Assembly (NCBI GenBank): GCA_019419895.1
Contig: JAHZIE010000044.1
Span: forward strand, 5,701-21,910
Reading direction: 5' to 3'
Length of the DNA: 16,210 nt
Source: Clostridiales bacterium
Lineage (GTDB): Bacteria; Bacillota; Clostridia; Oscillospirales; Acutalibacteraceae
Part shown: one piece after another, positions 1-6,197 of the stretch
Layout: each line of letters begins with the position of its first letter
How positions within the stretch are numbered: position 1 is the stretch's first letter
Position numbers and translations under genes: made by a program
Notes under the pieces: model-generated
Databases searched by the model: none
Told to the model about the DNA's origin: nothing
Seen by the model: only the letters and a program-made list of their open reading frames with translations

Positions 1-8
1 TTTATACC

Positions 9-52
9 AAAAAGAAGCGGCGGGATAGTTAAAATCCGGCCGCTTCTTTTTT
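9..52. terminator. Bidirectional intrinsic terminator at left edge
   Basis: A 13-bp perfect stem pairs 9-21 (A5, then GAAGCGGC) with 39-51. The loop contains a few extra possible pairs. A T-run follows the stem on the plus strand (47-52) and, because the foot of the stem is A-rich, also on the minus strand. It can therefore end a plus-strand gene lying left of the window and the minus-strand beta-mannosidase that stops 120 bp away. The sequence between 53 and 172 shows nothing else I can name. Confidence 0.85.
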
Positions 53-172
53 ATGAGGTAAAGCAAAAGAATTCATGACTTCAATCTGACGGGAAAATGA
101 GTATAAACGCCTTTCTTTAATCATACAGACGGGGAATGAGATTTTTCTGGGGGAAAATATAAGAAAAGAGCT

Positions 173-2512
173 TTATGGTAAATTTCCTTCCTGCGGCAAT
201 AAGTCATAGGAAGAGGCCGATGTCCGGTACCATTGGAGATCAAAAGGCGGAAGGCCGCACAAATAATGGTTTTTGCCTTTTCCAAGCTCCGATTCCCATT
301 CTATCAGATAAAAATGTTTTTCTCCCTGACTGAAGGGGAGGGAGAAAAGCTCCTTTTTCTGATTGGGAGACAGCTGCGCCTCGCCCTGGGCCAGGAGCTG
401 TTTGGATTCTCCATCTGTCAGACGGTAGGAAAAAGAAAGAACACAGGGGGAATCATTGACGGCGGTTAGGGATTGATTCCAGCCGTCCGGCTCCCCAATC
501 AGCAGAAGCAAAGGCTGCTGGGAGGTTTGAATATAGGAATAGGCCAATTTTTTTACAAAGTAATAATCCACAACGGCATCGGAAAACTGCGGCCAGCAAT
601 CCAAAAGATTCCACCATAGAATCCCTGTGCGGAAGTCCCGCTGCTGCCTGAAATATTCGATAAAGAATTTTTTCGCTTCCGCCTGGGAAATCTGGCTTGC
701 TAGGGAAAATTCCTCCAGGTTTCCAGGAACATGGCCAAACAGTTCGCGGATTTGTTTTGCCATGAGTTCGATACGGTAAGCGTAAACGGCGTCGGGGCTG
801 GCGCTGTCGTTGGTAGCGTGAAGTATCCACTCCGGATTGTCCCGCCACGGCCAGACGTATTCGGGAGAAAGAAAGCGGCGGACAGAGCTGGGGGACGGAC
901 AGCCGTGATAACCGATCTCGCTGACAAAGTGGCAGGGAGATTGGGTATAAAAGGCGCTTTTAAAATAATTGCGGGGGCCCCAGAGATGATTTTCCGAGAC
1001 AAATGGCCGTCCGGCCACATGAGCCTCTTCGCTGTAAAAGGGAGAGGAGGGGAGATACGGACGCACTGGATCCTCAAAATCAAGAATTTCAGGAATTAGC
1101 TTCCTTGTAAGACGGTTGATGTTGGGATTCCGCCTGCCTGCGGTGCGTTCCATCACCATGTCGCACTCATTATCGCCAGCCCACAGAAGAAGGCAGGGAT
1201 GATTCCTCAGCCTGCGCACCACGGAAAGGATCTCTTCCCTTAACGCCTGATACATCTCTTCATCCTGTGGATAGACCGCGCAGGCCATGGAGAAGTCCTG
1301 CCATACAAGAATTCCGGTTCTATCGCAGAAATTATAAAATTCCTCCGATTCATAGACGTTTCCGCCCCAGCACCGGATGGCGTTGCAGCCCAGCTCCCCG
1401 ACCATGTCAAGGGCCTGCTGGAGCCGGTGGGCGTCGTTACAGTGGAACATATCCAGAGGAACCCAATTGGTTCCCATGAGAAAGATCTTTTCCCCGTTCA
1501 CAAGAAATTGAAATTGCCCTGAGTGTCTGGAATCCGTTATCCCTGTCTTTTGAAGGGAAACCGTGCGGATGCCGATTTCCTTTTCCCACACGTCGACGAC
1601 CCTTTCATGAAGCAAAAGCTCGATACGGGTTTGGTAAAGCCTGGGTTCCCCTTTGTTTTTCGGCCACCAGAGCTTTGCGTTCGGGACCTCCACACGGAGG
1701 ACGCCGGTGGTAAAACGCAGGGGAGAGAGAAAGGAAAATTCCGAGCCGCCGCACCGGCCGGAAACTTTAAGGGCATATCCATGAAGGAGCCCGGAGTCAA
1801 TTTTCAGGGAGAAATAAACGTCCAGCAGGGCGGTGCCGCCATCGCCGTTCTGCTCACAGGTCATAATGTAACAGTCTTCAATGTGCTCAATCGGTTCCCA
1901 TTCGATGAAAACCGGGCGCCAAATTCCGGCGGAGACTGCCCGGGGGCAGATATCCCAGCCGAACATGTGGGGGGCTTTCCTCAGGCGGAGCATTTCATAA
2001 TTGGAAAGATTATGAGTGTAGTAGCCAGGCGCGCTGGGATGATTTCTCGCCGCGACACAGGCGGGATAAAAGTGAAGGAACAGCTTGTTTTCCCCTTCAT
2101 TCACATAATCCTGGATGGGAAAACGGTAAGGAATCAGCATATTGTCCGTATGCCCAAGGTTCTTTCCGTTCAGATAGATATCGCAGACGGTATCCAGCCC
2201 CTCAAAAACCAATATGGGACGGCAGCCTTCCTGTTTTTCCAAATGAAAAGAGGTTTCATAAAATACATGACGGTCCTCCAACTCTTGAAGCTTTAAAATA
2301 TTGCTTCCAATATAAGGATCCGGAAGCACGCCATTGTTCACCAAGTCCAGTTCCATACACCCCGGAACCTGAGCGGGATAAAGAGCGGAGCCGCTGGATT
2401 GCACCAGGCTCTTCAGGGATGTGACGGGGTTCGGTATTTTTTTTAATTCATCATGTGGAAGAAGCCCCATTTGCCAACCGCTGGCGACAGGCTGTGTGAT
2501 ATGGGTTTTCAT
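173..2512 (-). CDS. Beta-mannosidase, glycoside hydrolase family 2
   Basis: Predicted to remove terminal beta-linked mannose from manno-oligosaccharides. It has no signal peptide, so it probably acts in the cytoplasm on imported oligosaccharides. The 779-residue protein has the GH2 order: N-terminal jelly-roll domain (AQVPGCMELDL near residue 48, FGWDICPRAVSAGIWRP near 184), beta-sandwich linker, then the catalytic barrel (GTNWVPLDMF near 347, RCWGGNVYE near 380, GILVWQDF near 400). The acid/base is probably E449 in GDNECD and the nucleophile E532 in VSEIGYHG; both are present. I chose the ATG at 2512 because AGGGGGC lies 6-12 bases upstream; a TTG eight codons earlier (2536) is possible but lacks a good ribosome site. 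No transporter or other glycosidase is adjacent, so substrate choice within the family (mannan versus N-glycan fragments) is open. Confidence 0.9.
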   Translation of the reverse strand: MKTHITQPVASGWQMGLLPHDELKKIPNPVTSLKSLVQSSGSALYPAQVPGCMELDLVNNGVLPDPYIGSNILKLQELEDRHVFYETSFHLEKQEGCRPILVFEGLDTVCDIYLNGKNLGHTDNMLIPYRFPIQDYVNEGENKLFLHFYPACVAARNHPSAPGYYTHNLSNYEMLRLRKAPHMFGWDICPRAVSAGIWRPVFIEWEPIEHIEDCYIMTCEQNGDGGTALLDVYFSLKIDSGLLHGYALKVSGRCGGSEFSFLSPLRFTTGVLRVEVPNAKLWWPKNKGEPRLYQTRIELLLHERVVDVWEKEIGIRTVSLQKTGITDSRHSGQFQFLVNGEKIFLMGTNWVPLDMFHCNDAHRLQQALDMVGELGCNAIRCWGGNVYESEEFYNFCDRTGILVWQDFSMACAVYPQDEEMYQALREEILSVVRRLRNHPCLLLWAGDNECDMVMERTAGRRNPNINRLTRKLIPEILDFEDPVRPYLPSSPFYSEEAHVAGRPFVSENHLWGPRNYFKSAFYTQSPCHFVSEIGYHGCPSPSSVRRFLSPEYVWPWRDNPEWILHATNDSASPDAVYAYRIELMAKQIRELFGHVPGNLEEFSLASQISQAEAKKFFIEYFRQQRDFRTGILWWNLLDCWPQFSDAVVDYYFVKKLAYSYIQTSQQPLLLLIGEPDGWNQSLTAVNDSPCVLSFSYRLTDGESKQLLAQGEAQLSPNQKKELFSLPFSQGEKHFYLIEWESELGKGKNHYLCGLPPFDLQWYRTSASSYDLLPQEGNLP

Positions 2513-2563
2513 ATTTACGCCCCCTATGCCGGACAAATGGAAGCCGGCTGTAAATTCCCCACA

Positions 2564-2592
2564 ATTATAGAATGAGGCAAATGGTTTGTCAA
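2564..2592 (-). promoter_or_regulatory. Consensus sigma-A promoter for beta-mannosidase
   Basis: Read on the minus strand, a perfect TTGACA (-35, 2587-2592) is followed by a 17-base spacer and a perfect TATAAT (-10, 2564-2569). Transcription should begin near 2557, giving a leader of about 45 bases before the ATG at 2512. A full consensus match on both hexamers with ideal spacing is uncommon and predicts strong basal expression unless a repressor acts here. Confidence 0.88.
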
Positions 2593-2822
2593 TATAAAAA
2601 GTAACATGTATAATAAAATTTCAAATTATAATATAAATAAATTGTGTAAAATTTGAATTTATGGCTTTGTGAACCTGTCAAGGATTCGTTATTTTCCATA
2701 CTGGGAGAATCGTGAGCCATATTACCTTGCCGCCAAAAAGGGGATCGTTTGGAATGAGAGGCAAGGATAAGATGAAAACGGCAGTCAGAGAAGAGAAAAG
2801 GAACCCCAAAAGTATAAATTGG

Positions 2823-2861
2823 AGAAGGCCGCCGGAAATCTGAAGCTTCCGGCGGCCTTCT
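2823..2861 (-). terminator. Hairpin, probable terminator of the PadR-HAAS-DUF4097 operon
   Basis: A 15-bp perfect stem (2823-2837 with 2847-2861; core GAAGGCCGCCGGAA) closes a 9-base loop, about 70 bases beyond the DUF4097 stop. On the minus strand it is followed by a T-rich but interrupted stretch (CTCCAATTTATACTTTT) rather than a clean T-run. Intrinsic termination is therefore likely but imperfect; the stem may also protect the mRNA 3' end. On the plus strand no T-run follows. Confidence 0.55.
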
Positions 2862-2930
2862 GGGGAAAAAGAAATATGAAAAAGAGGTTTATTCACAAGC
2901 GCGGGGCTCCATAAGGCGGGAGAAAAAATG

Positions 2931-4004
2931 TTATGGGGCGACGGTTATTTTTATATTCCCGCTGGTGGTGATGGCTTCACACTTGCCTTGGGCATTCGAA
3001 GAAGATTCCGGTATATCCACATGGCCGCTCACTGTATGAGCGCTGAACAGCTTTTCCGTACGGAGGGTGGCATCGATATTTCCGTCGAAGGCGTGGATCT
3101 GAAGATTTTTGGCGTCTCCCGTTAGGGTGATATTACCGCTGTGAGTTTCGAGAAAAAGATTTTCATCTATGATAAGACTGGAAAAATCAATATCTCCGCT
3201 GGAACAGTATGCGGAAAGCTCCCTTGATGAAACGTCCTCCATGGAGATATTTCCACTTTTATTGGTAATAGAGCTTTTACTGCTCGCGGTGACATATTGC
3301 CCGTTAATATTTCCGCTGGAAGTTTCAGCGTCAATACTTTGCACCTTTATACTGGTGAGATTGATATCACCACTGGTGGAGGAAAGCTTGAGATTACCGG
3401 TGACAAAATCGTCAATGACAATATTTCCGCTTGCTGTCTGGGCGGTCAGCCAGTTCTGTGAGATACCGGAAAAATTGATATTTCCACTGGTGCTGTAAAG
3501 TTCAGAGTCAAAAAAGTAAAGATTATCAGATACGGAAATGTCCCCGCTGGTATTTTTTAAGTAGAGGGAACCGTAGTTTTGATAGAGAAAATTGAGATCT
3601 TTTTTGGGCAGATAGACGTCGATGTACATCGTCCCCCAGGAAATGCCGATACGTTCGTACCATTTTCTATCGTCAAGGGCGGCGATCACTAAGGTATCAT
3701 CCTCTACAAAAACGGCATGGGTCAGATTCTCCCCTTCCGTGCATACCACTTTACAGGTATTGTCTTCCGAAGGCAGAATACGGATATCACTGTGCGCCGC
3801 ATTAACCCTGATATTTTGGAAAGATGCCTGCACCTCATAGGATTTTGGCTGAAGCTCTATGGTGTTTAATTTTGAGAAATCAAATTTGACGGACGCCAAC
3901 GCGGCGGCGGCCATAATCAGGCCCGCGGCAACGCAGGAAAGAGCAGTGATAACGGCGGCTTTTTTCCGCCTTTGCTTTTTCTCCGGGGAAATTTTTTTGC
4001 TCAT
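2931..4004 (-). CDS. DUF4097 family membrane-anchored beta-coil repeat protein
   Basis: A 357-residue protein with a Lys/Arg-rich cytoplasmic start, one membrane segment (about residues 16-39, rich in Ala/Val/Leu) and a long outside domain. From about residue 153 the motif SG[ND]I recurs roughly every 19-20 residues to the C-terminus (about ten clear copies plus degenerate ones), the pattern expected of a beta-helix-like stack as in DUF4097/YvlB/LiaX-related proteins. No catalytic motif is visible; the biochemical role is unknown, and a cell-envelope sensing or stress role is inferred from the family and operon. I chose the ATG at 4004 because GGAGG lies just upstream and its ATGA overlaps the HAAS gene stop by four bases, implying coupled translation. 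A start 13 codons earlier has no comparable support. The coding DNA itself shows a 57-60 bp periodic repeat. Confidence 0.85.
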   Translation of the reverse strand: MSKKISPEKKQRRKKAAVITALSCVAAGLIMAAAALASVKFDFSKLNTIELQPKSYEVQASFQNIRVNAAHSDIRILPSEDNTCKVVCTEGENLTHAVFVEDDTLVIAALDDRKWYERIGISWGTMYIDVYLPKKDLNFLYQNYGSLYLKNTSGDISVSDNLYFFDSELYSTSGNINFSGISQNWLTAQTASGNIVIDDFVTGNLKLSSTSGDINLTSIKVQSIDAETSSGNINGQYVTASSKSSITNKSGNISMEDVSSRELSAYCSSGDIDFSSLIIDENLFLETHSGNITLTGDAKNLQIHAFDGNIDATLRTEKLFSAHTVSGHVDIPESSSNAQGKCEAITTSGNIKITVAP

Positions 4005-4603
4005 TTTGTTTCCTCCTTTCTGAGAAACCAGGATTTTATCCAAAGGACAATTGTCTTACCAAGCTTTGCGATTTGCAGGGCCGCCCGGTTGAAAACGAAA
4101 AACAGCAGGATTGTGATGCCCGCGCAGAGCAGGCCGAGCCCGAGAAAGAGGAAAGCCTGCACCGGAAATCCGGTCGCGAAAAAGGAAACCGCGCCGCCGA
4201 TTCCACCGACCGCGCCGGCGGCAAAAGAAAGATCAACCGCGTAAAGGGCTGCAATCAACGACCACAGGACAACATATATGGAGAAAAAGAGGACAATTGC
4301 GGTGAGCAGAAGAGGAAGCCATAAAGGCGAACCCAGAACCAGCAGGGCGATCTCCCAGGCTCTCAGGGAACGGGAAGGCATTATCCTTTCCTTTACCAGC
4401 TTGGGAAGGGAAGTGTCCATCAGAATTTGTGACGCGATATCTCCAATCTCCCCCAAGCCGCTGACGGCTTCCTCCTCTGTGAGACCGTCTTCCATGCGGT
4501 CCTCAATCATTTCATTGTAGTAATCCGCTGATTTTTCAATATCGCTTTGCGGCAATCCGTTTAACTTATCTTTAAGAGCCGCAAGGAATTGCTGCTTATT
4601 CAT
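4001..4603 (-). CDS. HAAS/DUF1700 domain membrane protein
   Basis: A 200-residue protein whose first ~75 residues match the HAAS (DUF1700) pattern: MNKQQFLAALKDKLNGLP, then YYNEMIEDRMEDGLTEEEAV and GLGEIGDIASQIL. The rest is membrane: hydrophobic stretches at about 82-122, 125-143 and 147-171, then a basic tail. The HAAS domain is thought to act as a cytoplasmic signalling or interaction module in PadR-linked operons; the exact partner is unknown. The start overlaps the PadR gene end by eight bases, with AGGGAGG inside the PadR coding end as its ribosome site, and the stop overlaps the DUF4097 start by four bases. These overlaps point to one co-translated transcript and probably a shared membrane function. 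Confidence 0.85.
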   Translation of the reverse strand: MNKQQFLAALKDKLNGLPQSDIEKSADYYNEMIEDRMEDGLTEEEAVSGLGEIGDIASQILMDTSLPKLVKERIMPSRSLRAWEIALLVLGSPLWLPLLLTAIVLFFSIYVVLWSLIAALYAVDLSFAAGAVGGIGGAVSFFATGFPVQAFLFLGLGLLCAGITILLFFVFNRAALQIAKLGKTIVLWIKSWFLRKEETK

Positions 4604-4916
4604 GTTTTGCTTCCTCCCTGACTACAAATTGATAAATCGACATGATTTCCTTCCATTCCTCCGCGAAGGCCGCGATGCGTTCAAGACCCGCCGGAGTGAT
4701 GTGGTAATATTTTCGCAGCCTCCCGCTGTGTTCGACTGAGCGGACAGTCAGCAGCTCCGCCGTTTCCAGCCTTCTTAGGATAGGATAAAGGGTTGATTCC
4801 GAAATGGTAACATAAGGCTTGATATCTTTGATAATCTGATATCCATAGGAATCTTCATACTTTATGGCCGCGAGAACACAGACTTCCAAGAGCCCGCGTT
4901 TAAGCTGAATATCCAT
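4596..4916 (-). CDS. PadR family transcriptional regulator
   Basis: A 106-residue protein of the small PadR subfamily (about 105-115 residues usual), made of a winged helix-turn-helix and a short C-terminal dimerisation helix. Visible hallmarks are LEVCVLAAIKYEDSYGYQI (helices 1-2, residues 10-28), SESTLYPILRRLE (recognition helix, 39-51) and the wing SGRLRKYYHITPAG (64-77). It heads the operon with the HAAS and DUF4097 genes, and an inverted repeat covering its own promoter makes autorepression likely. The start at 4916 is preceded by AAAGGAGGC at ideal distance. The inducing signal cannot be read from sequence; family members respond to small phenolics, antibiotics or envelope stress. Confidence 0.92.
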   Translation of the reverse strand: MDIQLKRGLLEVCVLAAIKYEDSYGYQIIKDIKPYVTISESTLYPILRRLETAELLTVRSVEHSGRLRKYYHITPAGLERIAAFAEEWKEIMSIYQFVVREEAKHE

Positions 4917-4930
4917 ATTAAGCCTCCTTT

Positions 4931-4967
4931 CACATAATACTATATATCACATAGTATTATGTGTCAA
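4931..4967 (-). promoter_or_regulatory. PadR operon promoter embedded in an inverted-repeat operator
   Basis: Two perfect 13-base arms (4931-4943 CACATAATACTAT and 4951-4963 its complement) flank a 7-base centre. On the minus strand TTGACA (4962-4967), a 17-base spacer and TATAGT (4939-4944) form a good sigma-A promoter. The repeat covers the spacer and -10 and touches the -35. The outer arms give ATGT...ACAT, the known PadR-family binding theme. Transcription would start near 4932, only about 16 bases before the ATG, so a bound dimer would block RNA polymerase directly. Confidence 0.85.
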
Positions 4968-4976
4968 GAGGGTTTG

Positions 4977-5011
4977 CAAAAAAATAAAAAAGGACGGAAA
5001 TTTCCGTCCTT
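4977..5011 (-). terminator. Intrinsic terminator of the flavin reductase gene
   Basis: A 22-base perfect palindrome at 4990-5011 (AAGGACGGAAA and its complement) folds into a tight hairpin. On the minus strand it is followed by TTTTTATTTTTT (4977-4989). It lies 176 bases after the flavin reductase stop and just before the PadR promoter, so it insulates the two units. On the plus strand no T-run follows. Between it and 5187 I see no further gene or clear structure. Confidence 0.85.
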
Positions 5012-5186
5012 AAAAATGTATGAAGTTTTCCGATTGCTTTCCCTTTTGTTTTATCAGCCTTCTTTACTCAAGGCGGAAAGCCAATCCGGACAAACAAAAA
5101 AGCTGTAAGGGAATGGCGCTGTCGTCCGGAAATTCCCGCCATCCCTCTGCTGGAAAGATAAAGTTTCCAGGCAGAGAAAAGGAATG

Positions 5187-5705
5187 CTATTTTTCTTTGA
5201 CAAGAATTTTGGTAATTTCCGCGATATAAATTTCATGAAAGTCATTTTGGGGGTAATTTGCATCTATTAGAGAACTGTCAAGAAAACAGGAGGGGTCCAA
5301 AGACTGACGATATAATTTTTTACATAACAATACAATTTCCGCCTCGGCAAAATAGATAACGCCGTCTGAATGGACAGGGGTCAGTCCTGTTTCCTTAGCC
5401 TTGTCTACTTCCCTGCCTGATTTGCTTCCGCAGAGGGACAGGGCTGGGCGGTATTTGCTGCTGAAAAAAGAAAGGGTAAACTGCTCGTTGGCGTCAATAA
5501 ATTCCTTTGTATACCGTTGAGGGCGGATATAAATGGTAGCCACGTTTTTATTCCAGAGAACGCCCAAACCGCCCCAGCTGGCCGTCATGGTGTTGTATCC
5601 CCTTTCATTCCCCGCTGTTACCAGCATCCATTGTTCGCCAATCATACGAAAGGGATTGTCAAAATGATAGGATCGGGGATCATATTCAGTCATTGTTTGT
5701 ATCAT
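5187..5705 (-). CDS. Flavin reductase-like (FMN-binding split barrel) protein
   Basis: A 172-residue protein matching the flavin reductase-like/flavoredoxin domain. Recognisable parts are an N-terminal NPFRMIGEQWMLVTAGNE segment, YNTMTASWGGLGVLWNKNVATIYIRPQRYT (about residues 37-66), which in the family holds the FMN phosphate and isoalloxazine contacts, and NEQFTLSFF (73-81). Length is normal for the single-domain family. It is soluble and cytoplasmic; NAD(P)H- or electron-carrier-linked FMN reduction is the likely activity, but the physiological partner is unknown. The ATG at 5705 has an ideal AAGGAGGT 7 bases upstream. It is transcribed divergently from argG across a 492-bp spacer and has no obvious link to arginine synthesis. 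Confidence 0.85.
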   Translation of the reverse strand: MIQTMTEYDPRSYHFDNPFRMIGEQWMLVTAGNERGYNTMTASWGGLGVLWNKNVATIYIRPQRYTKEFIDANEQFTLSFFSSKYRPALSLCGSKSGREVDKAKETGLTPVHSDGVIYFAEAEIVLLCKKLYRQSLDPSCFLDSSLIDANYPQNDFHEIYIAEITKILVKEK

Positions 5706-5744
5706 TGCAATACCTCCTTATAAACGAAATAATAATTCCATTTT

Positions 5745-5773
5745 ATTGTAACATGCAGGCCCGTCTACCGCAA
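5745..5773 (-). promoter_or_regulatory. Possible extended -10 promoter for flavin reductase
   Basis: On the minus strand TGTTACAAT gives an extended -10 (hexamer TACAAT at 5745-5750). TTGCGG lies 17 bases upstream (5768-5773) as a weak -35. The start point would be near 5738, about 33 bases before the ATG. The TG extension makes it credible despite the poor -35. Confidence 0.55.
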
Positions 5774-6100
5774 GGCAAAAGAACAGGAAAAACCAGAAAG
5801 AATCGTTTGTGCATAAAAATGAATAAAATACATATTTTTATACAAAAAATTCCGGAAGCCGGCCGTCATAATTTTTTTGATTTTTGTTTGAACTTCCAGA
5901 AAAAGAGCAATGGAACTGGATTGGAAAAGCAACTGGCGGGCGGGATTCAATTGTAAAAAGAAAATTTGGGAAGAACTAGCAAGCCAATATATTTTTGCGG
6001 TGTTATTGAAAGCTGGGGCGAGGAAAAGAAAGTATAATTTTGTACAAATATGCCATTGAATGGCATGGTTTGTTTGTGGTAAGGGTAAAAAAAGAATTTT

Positions 6101-6118
6101 TGTGAATATTTATGCAAA
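6101..6118 (+). promoter_or_regulatory. ARG box (ArgR/AhrC operator) upstream of argG
   Basis: TGTGAATATTTATGCAAA matches the ArgR/AhrC consensus WNTGAATWWWWATTCANW at 17 of 18 positions (G for T at position 14). It ends 6 bases before the -35, where a bound ArgR hexamer could interfere with RNA polymerase. A weaker second half-match (TGTATTCTTATCAC, 6126-6139) overlaps the -35 at roughly one to two helical turns, consistent with the paired boxes seen in other arg operators. The argR gene itself is not in the window. Confidence 0.75.
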
Positions 6119-6124
6119 TAGATC

Positions 6125-6152
6125 TTGTATTCTTATCACAGTGTGCTATAAT
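6125..6152 (+). promoter_or_regulatory. Extended -10 promoter of the arg cluster
   Basis: TGCTATAAT at 6144-6152 is a perfect extended -10. The -35 candidate TTGTAT (6125-6130) keeps only the TTG and sits at 16 bases. Transcription should start near 6159, giving a leader of about 39 bases. A leader this short leaves no room for a T-box or other riboswitch, so control is probably by the adjacent ARG box. Confidence 0.8.
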
Positions 6153-6197
6153 AAAACCCATAAGATAACTTACGATTGATTAAAGGGGCGTTTCATC

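Larger units (their letters stand above)
2513..2930. other. Intergenic region between GH2 gene and DUF4097 gene
   Basis: About 418 bp without a convincing gene. It holds the mannosidase promoter, an AT-rich block upstream of it (2593-2660) with an 8-bp inverted repeat TTCAAATT/AATTTGAA at 2620-2627 and 2650-2657, and a GC-rich hairpin at 2823-2861. Minus-strand translation at 2678-2896 gives a 72-residue hydrophobic peptide, but it runs through the hairpin and has only a weak start, so I do not call it. Confidence 0.6.
5706..6197. other. Divergent control region between flavin reductase and argG
   Basis: A 492-bp AT-rich region with no convincing gene. From left to right it holds the flavin reductase ribosome site and promoter, a T/A-rich block with two imperfect ARG-box-like sites (5810-5833), a 17-base perfect palindrome (6050-6066), the good ARG box (6101-6118) and the argG promoter (6125-6152). 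A short plus-strand reading frame at 5693-5956 has no ribosome site and an unremarkable composition, so it is not called. Confidence 0.65.

Noticed and set aside
1523..2296. Long plus-strand reading frame (about 257 codons) opposite the beta-mannosidase
   Set aside because: It is antisense to a gene with intact catalytic motifs, has no ribosome site and its translation resembles no family. It arises from codon composition of the real gene.
2538..2551. Possible catabolite-repression (cre) site near the mannosidase start point
   Set aside because: TGGAAGCCGGCTGT is a partial palindrome but lacks the central CG and the terminal CA of the cre consensus.
2678..2896. 72-codon minus-strand frame with one hydrophobic segment after the DUF4097 gene
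   Set aside because: It starts with GTG with only a poor GGAG 10 bases upstream and runs through the GC-rich terminator hairpin; better explained as 3' untranslated sequence.
2931..3560. CRISPR-like or intergenic direct repeats with about 57-bp spacing
   Set aside because: The repeats lie inside an open reading frame, are imperfect and encode the SG[ND]I coil motif; they are protein repeats.
5693..5956. 87-codon plus-strand frame upstream of argG
   Set aside because: It has no ribosome site, begins inside the flavin reductase start region on the other strand and covers AT-rich control DNA.
6033..6038. Second upstream promoter for argG based on TATAAT at 6033
   Set aside because: The nearest TTGAAA (6006-6011) is 21 bases away, too far for a sigma-A promoter.
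6160..6197. T-box or other riboswitch in the argG leader
   Set aside because: The predicted leader is about 39 bases, with no specifier stem, no T-box sequence and no terminator before argG.
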